From NCBI RefSeq assembly GCF_013377885.1, contig NZ_JABKAU010000003.1, positions 62,001 to 126,000 on the forward strand: a stretch of 64,000 bases of DNA, written 5' to 3'. The stretch comes from Hymenobacter lapidiphilus. Its GTDB lineage: Bacteria > Bacteroidota > Bacteroidia > Cytophagales > Hymenobacteraceae. The position numbers and the translations under genes are program-made. Position 1 is the first letter of the stretch; every line of letters starts with the position of its first letter. The notes beneath the pieces are model-generated. The model ran no database searches. It saw only the letters and a program-made list of their open reading frames with translations, and was not told the DNA's origin. Below, piece after piece: positions 43,006 to 50,246 of this stretch.

Positions 43006-44229
43006 TTACAGATGAGCAATCAGGTCAGCATTACCGTCGGGGTCGTTTTTCACGGTGCCGCTGGTGGTGAAGTTTTTGCCGCGCATGAGCAACACGCCCG
43101 CCATGTGCGGAGCCGCCATCGAGGTGCCGCTGATGCTGTTGTAGCCGCCGCTGAGCCAGGTAGAGTTGATGCCAACGCCGGGCATGCAGTAATCAATTGG
43201 CGGGTTGCCGAAGTTCGAGAACGAAGCCCAGGAGTCAGTGCTGTTCATGGCCGAAATCGTGAAGATGTTCGGGCCATTCACGCGGGCCGGGGAGTGGTTG
43301 TTGGCGTCGTCGGTTTCGTTGCCGGCAGCCAGTGCGAAGAGGACGCCGCCGGCGGAAGCGCGGAGCACAGCATCATCGAGGGCCTGCGATACGCCGCCGC
43401 CCAGGCTCATATTGGCCACGTCGCCGGCCTTACCGTTGGCACCTACATAATCGACGCCGGCAATTACACCGGAGTTGGAGCCGCTACCCCGCGCATCGAG
43501 AACCTGCACGGCTACTACCGTAGCGTTGGCGGCCACACCCACTACCCCAATGGAGTTGTTGATGGCCCCAATGGTACCGGCCACGTGCGTACCGTGCCCG
43601 TTCCCGTCGTTCGCACTACGGGCTCTGGGGATGAACGTAACACTACGGGCTACGTCCACATTTAGGTCGGGGTGGTCGAGGTCGATGCCCGTATCAATAA
43701 CCCAAGCCGTGCGGCCCGTACCATCGGCGGTACCCACGCGGGTAATACCATAAGGAGTAGTCTGGGCCGGGCCGGTGGTTCCACCGCCACTAACGGGCTT
43801 ACCAAGCGCAATAATCTGATCCTGCTCTACGTAGGCAACACGGGCATCGGCGCGCAGCTGCTTGGCTTCCTGGGCCGTCAGCGTGGCCGAGAAGCCCTTG
43901 AGGGCATGGCCATAGGCGTAGCCCATAGCCTCGGGCCGGGCACCGCGTGCCCGCAACACACCCTGGCCCACGGCCTTCACCTTCTTCACTTTCTCAGTGT
44001 ATGAATCACCGCTGCTCGTGCTAACGGCGTCATCTTTGAGCACCACAATATACTGGCCGGGAATCAGGTTGGCTCCCTGCCGCACGTCGCTGCTGCTGCT
44101 GCTTTTCGCTACACCGGCTATTTCCGGTTCTACGCCATCTTTACTACAGGAAGTGAAGGCGGCGCTGGCAACAAGCGCAGACGCGCTCAACAACATAGCA
44201 AGGCGGGCATTATAGGATTTATTCTGCAT
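43006..44229 (-). CDS. Subtilisin-like (S8) serine protease, lipoprotein
   Basis: A 407-residue surface or periplasmic protease. Signal peptide with lipobox FTSCSKDG near residue 27, an I9-type propeptide (about 50-130, PGQYIVVLKDDAVS and ALKGFSATLTAQEAKQLR), then the catalytic domain with the triad aspartate in AWVIDTGIDLDHPDL, histidine in GNGHGTHVAGTIG and serine in GTSMAAPHMAGV. The oxyanion asparagine is in LFALAAGNETDD. Ends shortly after the catalytic core (NADLIAHL). Start at ATG 44229, which opens a good signal peptide. Confidence 0.95.
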   Translation of the reverse strand: MQNKSYNARLAMLLSASALVASAAFTSCSKDGVEPEIAGVAKSSSSSDVRQGANLIPGQYIVVLKDDAVSTSSGDSYTEKVKKVKAVGQGVLRARGARPEAMGYAYGHALKGFSATLTAQEAKQLRADARVAYVEQDQIIALGKPVSGGGTTGPAQTTPYGITRVGTADGTGRTAWVIDTGIDLDHPDLNVDVARSVTFIPRARSANDGNGHGTHVAGTIGAINNSIGVVGVAANATVVAVQVLDARGSGSNSGVIAGVDYVGANGKAGDVANMSLGGGVSQALDDAVLRASAGGVLFALAAGNETDDANNHSPARVNGPNIFTISAMNSTDSWASFSNFGNPPIDYCMPGVGINSTWLSGGYNSISGTSMAAPHMAGVLLMRGKNFTTSGTVKNDPDGNADLIAHL

Positions 44230-44641
44230 TCTACTGGGTAAAAGGTGGAAAAACAAGGTAAGAAAAGACTATTGTTTTATGTACTAAGGCTTATTTAATC
44301 AGGAGCCTGAATAAGCAACTTATTCATTCGCAATGTATATGATTTAATTTTATAAATTTCTCCTCACTTATAAATTCTTCAATAATACTGACTAAAATCA
44401 GTCGTATCTTCAACCATTTACATCCAATAAAGCATTTTAAGCCATGTTTTTCAGAATACTCTATAAACAGCTAAAACAGAAAACACAGCCTTAAAGACGA
44501 TAGAACAATGCATAAATATTGATCAACTATACTTAATAAGCTTTATACACAATATTAAAAATATCTATTATTTTCAATATTTGGTTTTGGCACTTTCCCG
44601 TCCTAGGGATCCACTGAATGCATCGACCCCTCATGGTTTGT
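44230..44641. other. AT-rich gap upstream of rnpB
   Basis: 412 bases of strikingly AT-rich sequence between the divergent protease gene and rnpB. I see no coding frame. It probably contains the protease promoter near its left end. Confidence 0.5.
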
Positions 44642-44649
44642 TATCTTTG
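44642..44649 (+). promoter_or_regulatory. rnpB -7 element
   Basis: TATCTTTG, a perfect TAnnTTTG, ending five bases before the 5' strand of helix P1 (44655). The -33 element is not obvious. Confidence 0.75.
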
Positions 44650-44654
44650 CCCCT

Positions 44655-45140
44655 GTGATGGGTCGCCCCACCGCGGTACCGGACGCAAGAATGGTGACGA
44701 GGAAAGTCCGGGCAACGCAGAGCACCCTGCTTCCTAACGGGAAGGACGGCGTAGCGTAAAGCCGCGTCGGACAGCCAGTGCCACAGAAAATAACCGCCTC
44801 TTTTTAAGCTTTTAGCTGAGAGCTATTAGCTGTTAGCCTTCGTTGAACGAAAAGCTAACAGCTCTCAGCTAACAGCTAACAGCTAAAAAAAAGGTAAGGG
44901 TGAAAAGGTGCGGTAAGAGCGCACCAGCGGCTGGGTGACCAAGTCGGCTGGGTAAACCTCAGGGGTTGAAAGACCAAATAAGCCAGCACGTCGGCCCCGC
45001 TTCCAGGGGAAGGCACCGGGCGGCTCGTCCGGCGCTGGCGGGTAGGTTGATGGAGCCTTTCGGCAACGACTGGCCTAGATAAATGGTGGGGCCGCCTGCC
45101 CTCGGGTAGGCGGACAAAACCCGGCTTACAGACTCATCAC
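44655..45140 (+). ncRNA. rnpB: RNase P RNA with a repeat-built P12 arm
   Basis: Catalytic RNA that matures tRNA 5' ends. Conserved core blocks are intact: GACGAGGAAAGTCCGGGC, CCACAGAAAATAACCGCC, AAGGTAAGGGTGAAAAGGTG, GGTAAGAGCGCACC and CCCGGCTTACAGACTC near the end. The ends pair perfectly as helix P1 (GTGATGGGTC with GACTCATCAC, one G-U), which fixes the limits at 44655 and 45140. The RNA is 486 nt, about 100 longer than usual (E. coli about 377), because the P12 hairpin (44799-44892) is 94 nt long and made of a family C repeat. Bacterial type A layout. Confidence 0.95.
44799..44892. repeat. Family C repeat forming the P12 arm of rnpB
   Basis: Arms with AGCTATTAGCTGTTAGC and GCTAACAGCTCTCAGC, tandem AGCT-TTAG units, and a central TTCGTTGAACGAA. 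The flanking conserved bases ACCGCC and GGTAAGGG mark the base of P12. Confidence 0.9.
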
Positions 45141-45153
45141 ACCACCTGAAAGG

Positions 45154-45184
45154 GCCGCCGCAACACCAGTTGCGGCGGCTTTTT
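45154..45184 (+). terminator. rnpB terminator
   Basis: Perfect 10-bp stem GCCGCCGCAA/TTGCGGCGGC, loop CACCAG, then five T. Confidence 0.93.
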
Positions 45185-45192
45185 GGCGTTTG

Positions 45193-45281
45193 CACTTAGC
45201 TGTTAGCTTATAGCTATTAGCTGACAGCTTCCGTATTAAGGCCTTACCTTGCATTTAACGAAAGCTAACGAAGCTGTTTAG
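45193..45281. repeat. Family C repeat after rnpB
   Basis: TTAGCTGTTAGCTTATAGCT and, after a spacer, AACGAAAGCTAACGAAGCTG. A second, less complete family C copy only 300 bases from the one inside rnpB. Confidence 0.65.
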
Positions 45282-45303
45282 GAAGTACCCGGAATCAATT
45301 AGA

Positions 45304-45395
45304 ACGTCATGCTGAGCTTGCCGAAGCATCTCTACCGCTTCGCTGAATGACTGTAACGAAACGGTAGAGATGCTTCGGCAAGCTCAGCATGACGT
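45304..45395. repeat. Family B palindrome before the response regulator
   Basis: ACGTCATGCTGAGCTTGCCG and exact inverse at the far end; about 35-base arms. It ends 46 bases before the response regulator start. Confidence 0.93.
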
Positions 45396-45441
45396 CCTTT
45401 TGACTTTCTAAACAGCTTCAACAGCTCCATACCCCCCTGCT

Positions 45442-46620
45442 ATGCCCCGCCTGCTGATAATCGACGACGAAAAAGCCATCCGGCACACGCTCAAGGAAAT
45501 TCTCGAATACGAAAGCTACAAAGTAGATGAAGCCGCCGACGGCCCCACGGGTCTCGATATGCTCATCCAGGAAAAGTACGACGTGGTACTCTGCGACGTG
45601 AAAATGCCCAAGATGGACGGCCTCGAAGTGCTGGAGCGCGCCCGCGTGCTGGCCCCCCACTCCACTTTCATCATGGTTTCGGCCCACGGCAACGTAGAAA
45701 TGGCCGTGGAAGCTACCAAAAAAGGGGCGTACGACTTCATCCAGAAGCCACCAGACCTCAACCGCTTGCTCGTAACGGTGCGCAACGCCCTCGACCATGT
45801 GCAGTTGGCCACCGAAACCACCAAGCTGTCTTCCGAGAACAAAACGCTCAAGAAGAAGCTGGCCAAAAGCTCGGAAATGATTGGTGACTCGGCCGGCCTG
45901 CAGGCCGTGCGCAAGGCCATCGAGAAGGTGGCCCCCACCGATGCGCGGGTGCTGATAACCGGCCCTAATGGCGCGGGCAAGGAGATGGTGGCCCGCCAGC
46001 TACACGAGCTAAGCCAGCGCAGCGGCGGCCCCATGGTAGAGGTAAACTGCGCCGCCATTCCGTCGGAGTTGATTGAGTCGGAGCTGTTCGGCCACGAAAA
46101 GGGCTCGTTTACGTCGGCCATCAAGCAGCGCATCGGCAAGTTCGAGCAGGCCGACGGCGGCACGCTGTTTCTGGACGAAATCGGCGACATGAGCCTTTCG
46201 GCCCAGGCCAAAGTGCTGCGGGCCCTGCAGGAGAACAAGATTACCCGCGTGGGCGGCGAGAAGGAAATTTCGGTGAACGTGCGCGTACTGGCGGCCACCA
46301 ACAAGGACTTGCTCCAGGAAATTGCCGAACGCAGCTTCCGCGAAGACCTCTACCACCGCCTCTCGGTCATCCTCATTCCGGTGCCCTCACTCAATGAGCG
46401 CCGCGACGACGTGCCCCTGCTCATCGACAAGTTTCTCAAAGACATTGCCCAAGACTACGGCAACAAACCCAAGAAAATCGACGACGCGGCCCTCACCTAC
46501 CTGCAGGGCCTCGACTGGCGCGGCAACATCCGCGAACTGCGCAACGTGGTCGAGCGCCTCGTTATCATGAGCGACGCCACAATTACCGAAGCCGATGCGA
46601 AGGCATTCGCGGGCAAGTAG
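45442..46620 (+). CDS. AAA+ response regulator of the sigma-54 activator family, no DNA-binding domain
   Basis: A 392-residue two-component response regulator. The receiver domain (1-120) has the phosphoacceptor D52 in VLCDVKMPKMDG and K102. The AAA+ domain (about 140-375) has Walker A in LITGPNGAGKE, Walker B in LFLDEIGDMS and the arginine-finger region FREDLYHRLSV. The sigma-54 contact loop, normally GAFTGA, reads GSFTSA (221-226). The chain ends with EADAKAFAGK right after the AAA+ lid, so the usual C-terminal Fis-type helix-turn-helix is missing. It may work from solution, with a partner, or outside sigma-54 transcription. No histidine kinase is adjacent. Confidence 0.93.
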   Translation: MPRLLIIDDEKAIRHTLKEILEYESYKVDEAADGPTGLDMLIQEKYDVVLCDVKMPKMDGLEVLERARVLAPHSTFIMVSAHGNVEMAVEATKKGAYDFIQKPPDLNRLLVTVRNALDHVQLATETTKLSSENKTLKKKLAKSSEMIGDSAGLQAVRKAIEKVAPTDARVLITGPNGAGKEMVARQLHELSQRSGGPMVEVNCAAIPSELIESELFGHEKGSFTSAIKQRIGKFEQADGGTLFLDEIGDMSLSAQAKVLRALQENKITRVGGEKEISVNVRVLAATNKDLLQEIAERSFREDLYHRLSVILIPVPSLNERRDDVPLLIDKFLKDIAQDYGNKPKKIDDAALTYLQGLDWRGNIRELRNVVERLVIMSDATITEADAKAFAGK

Positions 46621-46640
46621 GTTGATTTACAGTTGATAAG

Positions 46641-46745
46641 AACTGTCATTCTGAGCGGAGCGAAGAATCTCGCGTGCCAAAGTATTCCTGCTATCGGGAG
46701 TTGCCTTGGCACGAGAGATTCTTCGCTCCGCTCAGAATGACAGTT
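46641..46745. repeat. Family B palindrome, variant (TCATTCTGAGC)
   Basis: AACTGTCATTCTGAGCGGAG and exact inverse, with inner arms CTCGCGTGCCAA/TTGGCACGAG. Between convergent genes. Confidence 0.95.
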
Positions 46746-46777
46746 TTACCGGTAACTACCCGCCGCCCCCGCTAACG

Positions 46778-48397
46778 TCAACGCTTGGACACGCCCAGCA
46801 CTGGCAGCCCGTTTACTCGCAGCCCGTACACCTGGTGGCCGAGCGTATCGGATGGCAGCAGGCCGGGGCCATATTGGTAGCGGGCGTAATTGGTGAACAG
46901 GTAGGTGCCAGCCGGGTAAGGCGGACGGACGAACACAAGTCGGCCCCGTTGAGCGGCGGGCAGAATGAGCGAGTTATTGTAGAGCAGATCGGGCCGGGCC
47001 GCTCCCACTCGTATGCGGGCCGCCGAATCGGAAGCCAGTACCCATTCCAGCCCATCCCGATAAGCCAGGCCCCAATAGTCGCGGTCGAACTGCTTTGCTA
47101 CTGTTTGGTTAGGTAGCAGGCTGAAATACACCTGTTGCTGCGGGTGCTCGCGTACCATGCGGTAAGCTGTGTGCGCTATTCCGGCTAGTAGCACTACACC
47201 CACTCCGGCTCCTACCCATCGGCCCGCCCGGTAGCGGCCGGCCAGCTCCTGGCCAGCCTGACCGCCGCGCACGGCCAGCAGCAGCAGCGCCGGATACACG
47301 AAATACAGGTGTCGCCACCCGTTGTACACCGCCGAGTTCAGCCCGATTACCAGCAACACTGGCCCAAGCAACCAACCCAGCACCAGCCAATCAAACTGCC
47401 CGGTACGCGTTCGGAAATAGCCTCTACACCGGAGGCTGGTAGCTGCAACGGCACCCAGTCCACCCGCTGCCAACAGTAGGTAGGGCCAGGGCGTGGTGAT
47501 GGCCACCCAGACCGGCACATAGTGCCAGGGCGTAGCTGAACCGGGCAACAGCTCCCCCAGATACAAGTTGCGGCCCTGCCACGGAAACTGCCCCATTCGG
47601 CGCAATGCTTCCAGCAGCCGGCTCACCGGATCGGCCCACAGATAGGGCCAGCCGGCCACCGCAGCGGCGGCGGCAACAAGCACATAGACACCGGCACTAC
47701 GAACCCAGGTGGCACGACGAATGGCCGGGCTGCTGAAGACCTGCCAGCCAACGGCGAGCAGCGTGAAAACCACCAGCAGCCCGCCACCTACGCGCACGTC
47801 GATGGCCGCCGCGCAGGCCAGCCCGTGCACAGCAGCCCGGCCGGCCCCGGGGCGCGCAACCAGCCGCACAAGCGTGAGCATAGCCACCGCGAACAGGGCC
47901 ATAAAAACGATATCCTGAGCATTGTAAAAAGCTTCTGCAAACAGCCGTGGCGAAAGCACCAGGGCAGCGGCCGCGCCCAAACCCCAGCGCCAGTCGCGGG
48001 TGTAGCGGGCAGCCAGCCGGTACAGTGCCCAAACGCCTACCATGAACACCAGGAAAATCAGCAAGTGCCGCTGGCGGTAGTAGGTGGCCGAGTCGCCCTG
48101 CGCCAACAAGCCCAGCAGGCTATCGGGTATCTCGAACACCACGCCATGGTCGCGGTCGGGGTGGGTGGCCAGGGCCGGGATACGCGCGTATTGAGCCTGC
48201 CGCCGCGCCAGCTCTGGTACCACCAGCTCGGCCACATATTTCACATTCACCAGGCCGTTGAGGTGATGGGCCGGCTCGTCGGTTGATACGCCGTAGTCGG
48301 CGTGTACCAGCAAGCCCAGCACCAGCAGCAGCCCGAAAAACACCCGCTCGGCCCGGCGCCGCCAAACCGTGGAGAAAGACGAAGCAGGCAACGCCAT
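46778..48397 (-). CDS. Multi-pass membrane glycosyltransferase-like protein (GT39/ArnT type)
   Basis: A 539-residue inner-membrane protein with about eleven hydrophobic helices. Its first periplasmic loop carries the acidic pair in YGVSTDEPAHHLNG, the position of the catalytic aspartate in GT39/ArnT-like transferases that use lipid-linked sugars. The C-terminal soluble part (about 420-539) includes DRDYWGLAYRDGLEWVL. I start at ATG 48397, ahead of the first helix. The gene ends the minus-strand pair with the LuxE-like gene, 40 bases downstream of it. Donor and acceptor unknown. Confidence 0.8.
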   Translation of the reverse strand: MALPASSFSTVWRRRAERVFFGLLLVLGLLVHADYGVSTDEPAHHLNGLVNVKYVAELVVPELARRQAQYARIPALATHPDRDHGVVFEIPDSLLGLLAQGDSATYYRQRHLLIFLVFMVGVWALYRLAARYTRDWRWGLGAAAALVLSPRLFAEAFYNAQDIVFMALFAVAMLTLVRLVARPGAGRAAVHGLACAAAIDVRVGGGLLVVFTLLAVGWQVFSSPAIRRATWVRSAGVYVLVAAAAAVAGWPYLWADPVSRLLEALRRMGQFPWQGRNLYLGELLPGSATPWHYVPVWVAITTPWPYLLLAAGGLGAVAATSLRCRGYFRTRTGQFDWLVLGWLLGPVLLVIGLNSAVYNGWRHLYFVYPALLLLAVRGGQAGQELAGRYRAGRWVGAGVGVVLLAGIAHTAYRMVREHPQQQVYFSLLPNQTVAKQFDRDYWGLAYRDGLEWVLASDSAARIRVGAARPDLLYNNSLILPAAQRGRLVFVRPPYPAGTYLFTNYARYQYGPGLLPSDTLGHQVYGLRVNGLPVLGVSKR

Positions 48398-48437
48398 GCG
48401 GTGGGATTGGGAGTACAGAAAGACGCCAGCGGTGAGG

Positions 48438-49448
48438 CTACACCAGCTGATTACAGCCCCGAATATCCGAATTATCCAGCCGGCCCAGCACCTCAAACGA
48501 GCCGTCGGGGTGCAGCCGGGCCAGGTCTTTGGTTTCGACGAAGGCGCAGCTGTCGATGTTGGACAGGTCGATGACATTGAGCGCGCCGCTGGCCCGGGTG
48601 GCCGACGCTGAGAACGGGTCGGAAGGGTCGCGGAGCAGAATTTGCAGCTGCGGCGGGGCCCAGAAGCGGCCGTCGCCGAAGCTGTAGGCCTGGCCCAGCA
48701 GCTCGGTCATGCCGTACTCGGAGTGGATACCGGCCGGGCCGAAACCGCGCTGCAATTCGGCGTGCAATTCCTCCCGAATCATCTCGCGGCGACGGCCCTT
48801 CATGCCGCCGGTTTCCAGCACCGTCAGGCCATGTAGCTCGGGCCGGCCGGCGTAGGCGTCCACGAAATCGAGCAGCGCGTAGCTGACACCAATCAGCAGC
48901 ACTTTGCGGCCGGGTTGCTGCTTGGCTTCGGCTAGAGCGGAAAGTAGCGCCGTGTGGTCGTGCAGGAAAAAGGCCGGCTGCGACTGGCCCGAAGCCTGCG
49001 CAAAGTGCTCGACCATCGCCACCAACGACGAGCCGCCCTGCTCCAGGTACGAGGGCAACAATGCCAGCACGGTCCAGCCGGTAAGGGCTCCGTAGTAGTG
49101 CTCAAAGATGCGCTGGGCGTGCTGGCGGTACAGCGTGGGCTCGCGCACATGGTGCTGGCTGCGCTGCTGCAACGTAGTACCACTGCTGAGAAAGGTTTCG
49201 GCCGGTTGCCAATCGGCGGCGGGGCCGGGCACGGTGCGCACATCATGGGTCTTGAAGAATTCGATGGGCAGAAAGGGTATCTGCGCCAGCGTTTGCACGG
49301 CGGCCGGGTCGCGGCCCAAGGCGGCTAGGTAGGCGGCGTAGGGCGCGCAGTGGCGGGCCTGGTGGCGAAACAGCGCCAAGGCTGCGGCCGGAGCGGTGGC
49401 GGCCGTCAGGCGAGGTAGGGCGTGCAAATGTTCTTCGCGGAAACTCAT
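48438..49448 (-). CDS. LuxE-like acyl-protein synthetase/acyl-CoA-ligase-related protein
   Basis: A 336-residue ANL-related protein of the LuxE type, which activates fatty acids by adenylation. Visible segments: QIPFLPIEFFKTHDV, the phosphate-binding FLSSGTTLQQRSQH, SYLEQGGSSLVAMVEHF, ETGGMKGRRREMIREEL, and IHSEYGMTELLGQAYS with the adenylate-binding tyrosine and threonine. No luxCD partners are nearby. Such orphan LuxE proteins in Bacteroidota are linked to surface lipid or polysaccharide modification in my view only by context: here a glycosyltransferase-like gene follows. Confidence 0.88.
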   Translation of the reverse strand: MSFREEHLHALPRLTAATAPAAALALFRHQARHCAPYAAYLAALGRDPAAVQTLAQIPFLPIEFFKTHDVRTVPGPAADWQPAETFLSSGTTLQQRSQHHVREPTLYRQHAQRIFEHYYGALTGWTVLALLPSYLEQGGSSLVAMVEHFAQASGQSQPAFFLHDHTALLSALAEAKQQPGRKVLLIGVSYALLDFVDAYAGRPELHGLTVLETGGMKGRRREMIREELHAELQRGFGPAGIHSEYGMTELLGQAYSFGDGRFWAPPQLQILLRDPSDPFSASATRASGALNVIDLSNIDSCAFVETKDLARLHPDGSFEVLGRLDNSDIRGCNQLV

Positions 49449-49513
49449 TTTTGTAGCCGGCAGTTAGCCAGAAGTTGAACAATGCGGACGGCAGCTCGTT
49501 CGTTTAGATGCGG

Positions 49514-49521
49514 TATCTTTA
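49514..49521 (+). promoter_or_regulatory. Possible -7 element of the 49581 lipoprotein
   Basis: TATCTTTA, one mismatch to TAnnTTTG, 60 bases before the ATG. Confidence 0.4.
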
Positions 49522-49580
49522 AACTACCTTTCCATCGTTGTCGACCGGCTGCCTTGGCCTTTCTCTTTACGCTCATTTCT

Positions 49581-50159
49581 ATGCACTCGTCTCGTACACC
49601 GCTTTTCCGGACCCTGGGTTTTGCAGTGCTGCTGGCTCTGCTGGGCCTGTCGGTGCCAGCCTGCATCAGTCCGCCCGATTATCCCGACACGCCGGAGATT
49701 GAGTTCCGCAGCATCACAATACAGCCAATAGTAAACAGATTTGGTCCCTTCGACAGTGTTTTTGTAACACTGGGCTACCGTGATGGCGACGGGAATCTGG
49801 GGCTGGACCAGGACAACGTAGATCCACCCTTCAATCCCACGCTGCCCGATGGTGTAACCATCAATCCTACCTACAATAACTATTTCTGTCAGACGCAGAT
49901 TCGCCAGACAGATGGGTCATTCGTTGACTTCACGCCGAACGGAGTAGGATACAATTTTAACGGCCGCTATCCGAATCTGACGCCTGAGAGTCAAGGTGAT
50001 CGAAACGCTCCGTTGCGCGGCGAGATTTATTATGGTTTTACTATTCCTCCCAATTCTGCGCTGCCTCCCGGCACGGCTATCCGGTTTAAAATCAATATTC
50101 TGGACCGGGCCCTGAACCGCAGCAATGAGGTATTCACTGAAACCGTAACCATTCCTTAG
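49581..50159 (+). CDS. Putative lipoprotein of unknown function
   Basis: A 192-residue protein with a hydrophobic N-terminus and lipobox SVPACISPP near residue 29. The mature part is beta-rich and acidic (FVTLGYRDGDGNLGLDQDNV resembles a calcium-binding loop), and ends with LDRALNRSNEVFTETVTIP. It looks like the single-domain DUF-type surface lipoproteins of Bacteroidota that accompany other exported proteins. ATG 49581 starts the signal peptide. Closed by a strong terminator. Function unknown. Confidence 0.82.
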   Translation: MHSSRTPLFRTLGFAVLLALLGLSVPACISPPDYPDTPEIEFRSITIQPIVNRFGPFDSVFVTLGYRDGDGNLGLDQDNVDPPFNPTLPDGVTINPTYNNYFCQTQIRQTDGSFVDFTPNGVGYNFNGRYPNLTPESQGDRNAPLRGEIYYGFTIPPNSALPPGTAIRFKINILDRALNRSNEVFTETVTIP

Positions 50160-50194
50160 TAGCCAGACCAGTTACCCCAGAGGCCATTCGTAGC

Positions 50195-50232
50195 GCGCCC
50201 GCCCCGGAAGTTACCGGGGCGGGCGCTTTGCT
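50195..50232. terminator. Convergent terminator before the bkd E1 gene
   Basis: Perfect 13-bp stem GCGCCCGCCCCGG/CCGGGGCGGGCGC, loop AAGTTA, then TTTGCTTTA. Confidence 0.88.
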
Positions 50233-50246
50233 TTATAGGCCGCTTC

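Noticed and set aside
44799..44892. Family C units as a CRISPR array
   Set aside because: Units are short, contiguous, and form one inverted pair; no spacers of uniform length and no cas genes.
44959..45195. A 78-codon minus-strand frame in rnpB
   Set aside because: It lies wholly over RNase P RNA and its terminator.
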